A DNA stretch of 30,846 nucleotides from CAIOSQ01 sp044359885 (GTDB lineage Bacteria; Pseudomonadota; Alphaproteobacteria; CACIAM-22H2), in the NCBI GenBank assembly GCA_044359885.1, contig JBIKLI010000011.1, positions 1 to 30,846 on the forward strand, written 5' to 3'. Numbering within the stretch: position 1 is the first letter of the stretch; each line of letters opens with the position of its first letter. The translations under genes and the position numbers were made by a program. Under the pieces are notes generated by a model. The model saw nothing but the letters and a program-made list of their open reading frames with translations, made no database searches and was not told where the DNA came from. Positions 22,802 through 28,669 of the stretch are shown here, piece by piece.

Positions 22802-24168
22802 CGAACCGCCGACTGCGCGATCCGCGCATCGGTCGCGGCGGCCAGCGCCATCAGCGCCGGGGCGATGTCCGGCGCGAAACCGCCCGCGCCGCCGGGCCGG
22901 GCGACGCCGGGCAGGCGGGCCAGGTCCTCGCGGCACAGGCGCCTCGCGGCGTCGAGGCCGGCGAGACCGGCGCCGACCGCCACGCCGCGGCGCATCGCCG
23001 GAACCAGCAGCGCCTCGCCCCGGCGCACGTCGCCCTCGACCGAGAGCGTGTCCGAGGCGATGGTCCCGTCGGACGCGTAGGCCCGCCAGACCTGCTTGCG
23101 TCCCGGCCAGGTCGCCTTGCCCGGCGAGAGCTTGCGTCGCGCCACGCCGGCGTAGTCCTGCAGCTTGTAGGCGCAGTCCAGCGCCGGCGCGTCGCTCGAC
23201 GTGGTCAGCGCGGTGCCGATGCCGTAGACGTCGATGGGAGCACCGGCCGCCTCATGCGCGACGAGGGCGTCCTCGTCGAGACCGCCGCTGGCGACGATGC
23301 GCGCATTGGCGAGCCCACCGGCATCGAGGATGCGGCGGACCTGCCGGGCCTGCGCCACGAGATCGCCGCTGTCGATGCGCACGCCGGCGACGGCGACGCC
23401 GTGCCGGGCGAATTCGGGCAGCAGGGCCACGACGCGCGCGGCCGCGCGCGCGCTGTCGTAGGTGTCGATCAGCAGCACCAGATCGCGCGGCCGTGCCGCG
23501 CCGAAGGCGAGGAACGCGGCGGGCTCGTCGTCGAACGCCTGGACGAAGGCGTGCGCCATCGTGCCCTGCGCCGGAATGCCCCAAGCCGCCGCCGCGCGCA
23601 GGGTCGCCGTGCCGTCGAACCCGGCGAGATAGGCCGCGCGCGCCGCGAACAGCCCGGCCTCCGCGCCATGCGCGCGGCGCAGGCCGAAATCGACCAGCGT
23701 CCGGCCCGGGGCGCAGAGCCGCAGATGCGCGGCCTTCGTCGCCACCACGGTCTGGAAATGCAGCAGGTTGACCAGCCGCGTCTCGACGAACTGCGCCAGC
23801 GGCAGCGACGCGGTCACGCGCAGGATGGGCTCGTCGGGAAAGAAGACCCGGCCCTCGGGCATCGCGTCGACGTCGCCGTCGAATCTCAGCGCGGCGAGAT
23901 GGTCGATCAGCGCCGGCGAGAACAGGCCGCTGGCGCGCAGCCAGCCGAGCTCGGCGGAAGCGAATCGCAGGTTCTGCAGCCACTCGACCGCCTGCGCCAG
24001 CCCAGCCGCCACCAGGAAGCGCCGGCCCGGCGGCAGCCGGCGGACGAAGAACTCGAAGGACGCCGTGCCGACGCGGCCGGCGGCGAGATAGGCCTGCATC
24101 ATCGCAAGCTGGTAGAGGTCGGTCAGCAACGGCGAGGGATCGGGCGGCGCGGGCAGCGGGTCGGGCAT
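22798..24168 (-). CDS. pncB: Nicotinate phosphoribosyltransferase
   Basis: The 456-residue protein opens 'SPLLTDLYQLAMMQAYLAAG', the typical NAPRTase N-terminus. It has FVRRLPPGRRFLVAAGLAQA, RLVNLLHFQTVVATKAAHLR, LVDFGLRRAHG (substrate site), VLLIDTYDSARAAARVV and VAGVRIDSGDL, then IVASGGLDED and DVYGIGTALTTS (phosphate binding). It makes nicotinate mononucleotide from nicotinate and PRPP, the salvage entry to NAD. ATG 24168 is the first Met before the conserved region. It is promoter-proximal to the Lon-like gene and sits under a divergent FixK/FNR-like box, suggesting NAD salvage during low oxygen. Confidence 0.93.
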   Translation of the reverse strand: MPDPLPAPPDPSPLLTDLYQLAMMQAYLAAGRVGTASFEFFVRRLPPGRRFLVAAGLAQAVEWLQNLRFASAELGWLRASGLFSPALIDHLAALRFDGDVDAMPEGRVFFPDEPILRVTASLPLAQFVETRLVNLLHFQTVVATKAAHLRLCAPGRTLVDFGLRRAHGAEAGLFAARAAYLAGFDGTATLRAAAAWGIPAQGTMAHAFVQAFDDEPAAFLAFGAARPRDLVLLIDTYDSARAAARVVALLPEFARHGVAVAGVRIDSGDLVAQARQVRRILDAGGLANARIVASGGLDEDALVAHEAAGAPIDVYGIGTALTTSSDAPALDCAYKLQDYAGVARRKLSPGKATWPGRKQVWRAYASDGTIASDTLSVEGDVRRGEALLVPAMRRGVAVGAGLAGLDAARRLCREDLARLPGVARPGGAGGFAPDIAPALMALAAATDARIAQSAVR

Positions 24169-24204
24169 GGGGGTCACGGCGTGTCCTGTCGTGGATGCCC
24201 CCGC

Positions 24205-24245
24205 ATTCTGACGGGCTGCGCGCCGGCGCCCTTGATCGCGCTCAT
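24205..24245 (-). promoter_or_regulatory. Minus-strand FixK/FNR-like promoter for pncB-lon
   Basis: Read on the minus strand, the box 24245-24232 is ATGAGCGCGATCAA. CAGAAT (24210-24205, 4 of 6 to TATAAT) begins 35 nt from the box start. Transcription would start near 24198, about 30 nt before the pncB ATG. The box is shared with the plus-strand unit. Confidence 0.45.
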
Positions 24246-24273
24246 CGGTGCGCGCGGGCCGCATCCCTAGTCT
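24232..24273 (+). promoter_or_regulatory. Plus-strand FixK/FNR-like promoter for the lipoprotein-transpeptidase unit
   Basis: TTGATCGCGCTCAT (24232-24245) differs from the FNR/FixK pattern only in the last base of the core. TAGTCT (24268-24273) lies exactly 36 nt from the box start. The predicted start is near 24280, 61 nt before the ATG at 24341. Confidence 0.5.
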
Positions 24274-24340
24274 GCCTTTCGCCGCCGCGCCGCCGGCGCG
24301 GGCGGCCATCCGCCACAGCGAAGAAAAGGAGACCATCGCG

Positions 24341-24625
24341 ATGTCCCGTACGACCCGGAGTCTCGCGCTCGGGCTGCTCGCCCTCGGCGCCGCCGCCTGC
24401 ACCCAGATCGCCCCCGAGGACCGCGCGCTGATCGACCGCAGCGCCGCCGACGCCCAGCGTGCGGCCGCCGACGCCCAGCGGGCCGCGGAATCGGCGGCGC
24501 GCGCCGAGCGCAGCGCGGTCAGCGCGAACGAGGCGGCGCAGCGCGCGGCCGCCGACGCGCGCGCCGCCGCCGAGAAGTCGGAGCGCATGTTCCAGCGCAC
24601 CCAGCGCAAGTCGGCCGGCTCCTGA
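24341..24625 (+). CDS. Alanine-zipper lipoprotein (Lpp-like)
   Basis: The 94-residue protein has a signal peptide with lipobox GAAAC (Cys20), so it is lipidated. The mature part is an Ala-rich coiled coil with repeated A-D-A-Q-R-A-A units (AADAQRAAADAQRAAESAAR), then 'ANEAAQRAAADARAAAEKSE', a heptad pattern like E. coli Lpp and the alanine-zipper lipoprotein family. It should form a trimeric rod tethering outer membrane and cell wall. The C-terminus is RKSAGS rather than a terminal Lys, so the covalent link to peptidoglycan, if any, is not the E. coli one. AAGGAG lies 9 bp before ATG 24341. An L,D-transpeptidase follows 17 bp later. Confidence 0.85.
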   Translation: MSRTTRSLALGLLALGAAACTQIAPEDRALIDRSAADAQRAAADAQRAAESAARAERSAVSANEAAQRAAADARAAAEKSERMFQRTQRKSAGS

Positions 24626-24642
24626 ACCCAGGGTCCGGCCCG

Positions 24643-25524
24643 GTGCGGCGGCGTTCCTTCCTGCGCGGCGCGATGGCGGCGGCGGTCGCGCCCGGCCCGC
24701 GCGGCGACGACCTCATCGGAACGCCGCCGCGCCATGTCCTTGCCGACGCCGAGACCACGCTCGCCGATCTCGCGCTCGCGCACGGGCTTGGCTATGTCGA
24801 GCTGGTGATCGCCAACCCGGGCGTCGATCCCTGGCTGCCGCCGCCCGGGACGGCGATCGTGCTGCCGACCGCGCATCTGCTGCCCGGCGCGCCGCGCGAG
24901 GGCATCGTCGTCAACTACGCCGACCAGCGGCTCTACCATTTCGGCCCCGGCCGCGCGCCGGTGTCGCATCCCGTCGGCATCGCCGCCGAGGAGGTCGCGC
25001 CGCGGCTGGGCACGACCCGGATCGTGGGCAAGCGGCGCGACCCGTCCTGGTCGCCGACCGCCACGATGCTGGCCGCGACGCCCGATCTGCCGCGCTTCGT
25101 CCCGCCGGGGCCGGAGAACCCGCTGGGCAGCCGGGCGCTCGATCTGGGCTGGTCCGGCTACGTCATCCACGGGACCAACCGTCCCTACGGCATCGGGCGC
25201 CGGGTGAGCCAGGGCTGCGTGCGGCTGCACGAAAGCGCCATCGCCGAACTCTTCGCGACTGCCGCGACCGGGACGGCGGTGCGCTTCGTCGACCAGCCGG
25301 TCAAGCTCGGCTGGTCGCACGGCGCGCTGCTTCTGGAGATCCATCCCGACATCGGGCAGGTCGCCGAGATCCAGGAATCGCGCCCGCCCCTCCACGCGCC
25401 GCTCGCCGATCTCGAACGACGCATCGTGCGGGCCGCCGGCGCCCGCGCGCGAGACGTCGACTGGGCTCTCGTCGCCCGCGCGGCCGAACGTCGCGACGGC
25501 ATGCCGGCCCCGATCCTGACCTGA
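24643..25524 (+). CDS. L,D-transpeptidase (YkuD family) with LysM-like N-domain
   Basis: The 293-residue protein begins with a GTG and a short Arg-rich, Tat-like leader (RRRSFLRGAMAAAVA). Residues 30-76 look like a LysM peptidoglycan-binding domain ('LADLALAHGLGYVELVIANP' and PPPGTAIVLPT). The YkuD domain runs from about residue 86 and has the catalytic motif HGTNRPYGIGRRVSQGCVRL, with His176 and Cys192. Such enzymes make 3-3 cross-links or attach lipoproteins or outer-membrane proteins to peptidoglycan. It follows the alanine-zipper lipoprotein by 17 bp, which suggests the lipoprotein may be its partner. The weak leader leaves the exact start uncertain. Confidence 0.85.
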   Translation: MRRRSFLRGAMAAAVAPGPRGDDLIGTPPRHVLADAETTLADLALAHGLGYVELVIANPGVDPWLPPPGTAIVLPTAHLLPGAPREGIVVNYADQRLYHFGPGRAPVSHPVGIAAEEVAPRLGTTRIVGKRRDPSWSPTATMLAATPDLPRFVPPGPENPLGSRALDLGWSGYVIHGTNRPYGIGRRVSQGCVRLHESAIAELFATAATGTAVRFVDQPVKLGWSHGALLLEIHPDIGQVAEIQESRPPLHAPLADLERRIVRAAGARARDVDWALVARAAERRDGMPAPILT

Positions 25525-25601
25525 GGCGGTTGCACCGAAGGGCGGAACAGGCCAGCCTGCACGACGGTCGGCGGCGCGACCGGCGGGCAGGAGCGACATC
25601 G

Positions 25602-26600
25602 ATGAACGAAGCGATCCTCGTGACCGGAGCCAGCGGCTTCGTCGGGCTCAACGTCGTCGAGGCGCTGCTGGCGCGCGGCGGATCGGTGGTGGCGCTGTCG
25701 CACGACGCCCTGCCCGCCGCGGCGCTGGCGGATTTCGCGCGTCTGCCGGGGCGGCTGACCACGATCGCGGGCGACATCATGACGCCGGGCCTGCTCGACG
25801 AGGCGATCCGCGCGCATGGCGCCGGCGCCGCGATCCATCTGGCCGCCATCACCTACGGCGCGCAGCAGGACCTGCGCGGCACGGCGCGCGTGCTCGACGT
25901 CAACGCCGTCGGGACGCTGGCGATGTTCGAATCCGCGCTGCGCCATCGTCTGCGCCGCGTGGTCTATGCCAGCTCGACCGCGGTCTACGGCGAGGCGCCG
26001 CTGACCGAGGCGACGCTGGACGAGGACACGACGCCGCGCCCCTTCACCCTCTACGGCGTCACCAAGCTGCTCGGCGAGCGGATGATGGCGCATTTCCGCG
26101 CCGCGCACGGTCTCGACGCGGTGGCGGCGCGCTTCGCCTCGGTCTTCGGGCCGTGGGAGCGCGACACCGGCCTGCGCGCGACGCTGAGCCCGCCCTGGCA
26201 GCTCGCGCGCCTGGCGCTGGCCGGTCGCGCGGCGCGGCTGCATGCCCAGGGGCAGCGCGACTGGGTGCATGGCGGCGATGTCGCGCGCGCGGTCCTGCTG
26301 CTGCTCGACGCGGCGGCGCCGCGCCACGACGTCTACGACGTCAACATCGGCGAGAGCTGGCATCTGCGGCTGATGGCCGAGGCGCTGGCCGCGCATTTCC
26401 CGGATTTCAGCTTCCGCGAGGTCGCCGACGAGGCCGAGAGCGACATCGCCTATTTCATGCCGCTGGGCCGCCCGCGCGCGATCGCCCGCAACCGCAACCT
26501 CGCGGCCGAGTTCGGCTTCGTACCGGCCTTTCCGCCCGCCCTCGCGGCGCGTCACTACGCCGCCTGGGTCAAGGCGCATCCCGGGATCCTGGCTGGCTGA
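25602..26600 (+). CDS. NAD-dependent epimerase/dehydratase (extended SDR)
   Basis: The 332-residue protein opens with the nucleotide-binding motif ILVTGASGFVGLNVVEALLA (TGxxGxxG). 'GAAIHLAAITYG' is the usual 'HLAA' strand, SSTAVYGE supplies the catalytic Ser/Thr, and LYGVTKLLGE has the YxxxK pair. VAARFASVFGPWERDTG is the substrate segment typical of sugar-nucleotide epimerases. The sugar substrate cannot be read. CAGGAG lies about 9 bp before the ATG. It follows the L,D-transpeptidase by 77 bp on the same strand and converges with soxA. A role in envelope polysaccharide would fit the neighbour, but this is inference. Confidence 0.88.
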   Translation: MNEAILVTGASGFVGLNVVEALLARGGSVVALSHDALPAAALADFARLPGRLTTIAGDIMTPGLLDEAIRAHGAGAAIHLAAITYGAQQDLRGTARVLDVNAVGTLAMFESALRHRLRRVVYASSTAVYGEAPLTEATLDEDTTPRPFTLYGVTKLLGERMMAHFRAAHGLDAVAARFASVFGPWERDTGLRATLSPPWQLARLALAGRAARLHAQGQRDWVHGGDVARAVLLLLDAAAPRHDVYDVNIGESWHLRLMAEALAAHFPDFSFREVADEAESDIAYFMPLGRPRAIARNRNLAAEFGFVPAFPPALAARHYAAWVKAHPGILAG

Positions 26601-26619
26601 AGCCGGGTCGCGGCGGCGC

Positions 26620-27393
26620 TCAGGGGCGTACGCCCGGAGCCTCGACCGGCATGCCGCGCGCGCGCGACATCATGAACGCCTCCAGCGCGACGTATTCCTC
26701 GGCGCCGTAGGCGAAGGGGTCGGCGCGCACGCCGGTCAGGCAGCCGCGGATGCGGCGCTGCAGCGAGCCGACGGTCTGCCATTCCAGGCGGTAGATCGGA
26801 TATCCCGTCGGATGGGCCTCGGGGATCGTGGCGCTCGCCAGCTTCTGCCCGGCATTGTCGTCGTGGCACTGGGCGCAGGACAGGTTGAGCTGGCCCAGCC
26901 TGCGGTTCCAGAGGGCGCGGCCGGCTTCGACCACCGGCGCCATGCGCGGATCGTCGTCGGGCGCGACCGGCATCCCCCGCGAGCGATGCGCGAGGAAGGC
27001 CGACAGCGACAGCAGCGGCCGGCTTTCGCGCGCCGGCGGCGCCGCGCCCTGGCGCTCGGCGGTGCATTGCACGATGCGACCCGCCAGGTCGACGGCGCCG
27101 CCGCGCGCGGCGTCGAAGGCCGGATGGCGCGCCGCGACCCCGCGCATCGACGCCGCGTCGGCGCCGTGACAATCGGCGCAGCTGCGTCCTGCGGTTCCGG
27201 CCGGCCGCGCCCAGAGCTCGGCGCCGTCGAGCACCGCGAGCATGCCCGGATTCTCCATGTCGTCGCGCTGCATCGCCTGCGTCTCGGGGCTCATGAAGTC
27301 GAAGCCCGAGCGGCGCGTGTCGCCGGCGGGCGCGGCGCCCGCGGCGACGGCCGCCAGGATCGCCAGGGCGGCGACGCGACCCGGCGCGGTCAT
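26620..27393 (-). CDS. soxA: Sulfur-oxidising diheme cytochrome SoxA
   Basis: The 257-residue protein has a Sec signal peptide (VAALAILAAVAAGAAPA) and two haem motifs, CADCH and CAQCH. The catalytic ligand region RIRGCLTGVRADPFAYGAEE matches the SoxA active-site Cys. LSLSAFLAHRSRGMPV is also typical. SoxAX in the periplasm joins thiosulfate to the Cys of SoxY. The ATG overlaps the soxZ stop (ATGA). SoxB, the next step in the cycle, is not encoded downstream: the strand ends here against the convergent epimerase gene. Confidence 0.9.
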   Translation of the reverse strand: MTAPGRVAALAILAAVAAGAAPAGDTRRSGFDFMSPETQAMQRDDMENPGMLAVLDGAELWARPAGTAGRSCADCHGADAASMRGVAARHPAFDAARGGAVDLAGRIVQCTAERQGAAPPARESRPLLSLSAFLAHRSRGMPVAPDDDPRMAPVVEAGRALWNRRLGQLNLSCAQCHDDNAGQKLASATIPEAHPTGYPIYRLEWQTVGSLQRRIRGCLTGVRADPFAYGAEEYVALEAFMMSRARGMPVEAPGVRP

Positions 27394-27710
27394 TCCACCT
27401 CGATCGCGGCGCGCTCCTCGCGCACGGCCCCGCGATCGTCGATCCAGCGGAAGAGCAATTCGCCGCTGCGCGTCGCGACCGTCCGGAAGGCGAGGAACGG
27501 ATTGGCGGAGATCGCAGGATGGAGATCGGCCGCGAACACCACCTCGCCGTCGTAGACGCATTCGAAGCGTCGCAGGATCAGGCGCGGCGCGAAGCCGCCA
27601 TTGGGCAGCGGCCGGAACCCGGTCTCCATCTCGTGCTGGATCAGGGTGCGGATCTGGATCACCTCGCCCTTGCGGGCGCGGGCCGGGACGTTGATCAGCG
27701 CGCGGCTCAT
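27390..27710 (-). CDS. soxZ: Sulfur carrier complex subunit SoxZ
   Basis: The 106-residue protein starts SRALINVPARARKGEVIQIR, followed by TLIQHEMETGF, the usual SoxZ opening. The immunoglobulin-like beta sandwich continues through FECVYDGEVVFAADLHPAIS with ANPFLAF, the SoxZ signature. It has no signal peptide and is exported bound to SoxY. It begins 3 bp after the soxY stop and overlaps soxA by 4 bp, so SoxYZ and SoxA are made together. Confidence 0.93.
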   Translation of the reverse strand: MSRALINVPARARKGEVIQIRTLIQHEMETGFRPLPNGGFAPRLILRRFECVYDGEVVFAADLHPAISANPFLAFRTVATRSGELLFRWIDDRGAVREERAAIEVE

Positions 27711-27713
27711 GGA

Positions 27714-28160
27714 TCACCCCTCGATGCAGGCGGGAAGCGTCACGATCAGCTCGGCGCTGGCCGACCAGATCGCGCCGTCGTTCATCCGCGCCAGGGCGTG
27801 GACGGACTGCGTGTCGCCCAGCCGGATGCGGGTCGAGACCCAGGCCTGGCCGCAGCGCGGCCCCAGCGTGAAGCGGGCGATGTCGGGCAGCGGGTTGCGT
27901 TCGTTGAACAGCGCGATCTCGACAACGTGATCCTCGGCGGTCATGGGGCTGTCGACGATCACCGTCGTCGGCACCGCGTTGCCGTTCTCGACCAGGGTCG
28001 GCATCTCCAGCCGGACCCGGCCGGGGCGCGGCACGACGGCGCCGGCGAAGTCGCGCATGGCCGCGCGCAGACTGTCCGGCGTCGCCCGCGCCGGGCCGAG
28101 AGTGAGGGCGAGAAGGCCGCCGCCCAGGATCAGGCGGCGCGAGGCGAGTGGCAGATCCAT
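27714..28160 (-). CDS. soxY: Sulfur carrier protein SoxY with non-standard carrier tail
   Basis: The 148-residue protein has a Tat signal (SRRLILGGGLLALTLGPARA) and the SoxY core: 'VRLEMPTLVENGNAVPTTVI', VVEIALFNERNPLPDIARFT and STRIRLGDTQSVHALARMND. The last residues are VTLPACIEG, so the sulphur-carrying Cys is present four from the end, but the Gly-rich GGCGG arm found in classical thiosulfate-oxidising SoxY is absent. The tail could still carry sulphur, with less reach and flexibility (inference). It lies 18 bp downstream of soxX. Confidence 0.88.
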   Translation of the reverse strand: MDLPLASRRLILGGGLLALTLGPARATPDSLRAAMRDFAGAVVPRPGRVRLEMPTLVENGNAVPTTVIVDSPMTAEDHVVEIALFNERNPLPDIARFTLGPRCGQAWVSTRIRLGDTQSVHALARMNDGAIWSASAELIVTLPACIEG

Positions 28161-28178
28161 GCGGCAGTTCCCCTCGGG

Positions 28179-28667
28179 TCAGCGGAGCGTATCGAGATAG
28201 GCGACGACGTCCTCGATTTCAGCGGCATCGAGGATCGGCCGGCCGGCATGGGCGGGGGCGACGCGCGTCAGGCCATCGACGCGGTGATAGGCCGGCATGA
28301 TGGACTCGGGGTTGAGCCGCCACGGGTCGACGAGCCGCAGGCGCAGCTGCGCCGGGGTCCAGCGCGCCCCGGCCCCCGAGAGGTCGGGCGCCAGCGTTCC
28401 CATGAAGCGCAGTTCCGGAAACGGCCCGGCGTGGCAGAGGATGCAGAGGCCGCGCTGGCGGTCGGCGACGATGGCGCGGCCCCGCGCGGCGTCGCCGACC
28501 TGGCCGGCGAGCGGTTCGGGGATCCCGTCGCCGACGACCTCGTAGGGCACCGCCTGCGCGCCAGCCGCGGCGCTCGCGCACAGCCAGGCGAGAAGCGCCA
28601 GGCCCGGCGACCGCAGCGGCGCGGCCGCCGGGCGGAAGGCGCGGCGGCCCCGCGGCCGCCGCCCCAT
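28179..28667 (-). CDS. soxX: Monohaem cytochrome SoxX
   Basis: The 162-residue protein has a basic, hydrophobic leader ending near ASAAAGAQA, a single haem site CILCH followed by AGPFPELRFMGTLAPDLSGA, and 'RLVDPWRLNPESIMPAYHRV' holding the Met haem ligand. ILDAAEIEDVVAYLDTL closes it as in other SoxX. I use ATG 28667. A GTG at 28673 overlapping the stop of the molybdenum enzyme gene is an alternative start and implies translational coupling. With SoxA it forms the periplasmic c-type cytochrome that starts the Sox cycle. Confidence 0.9.
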   Translation of the reverse strand: MGRRPRGRRAFRPAAAPLRSPGLALLAWLCASAAAGAQAVPYEVVGDGIPEPLAGQVGDAARGRAIVADRQRGLCILCHAGPFPELRFMGTLAPDLSGAGARWTPAQLRLRLVDPWRLNPESIMPAYHRVDGLTRVAPAHAGRPILDAAEIEDVVAYLDTLR

Positions 28668-28669
28668 CG

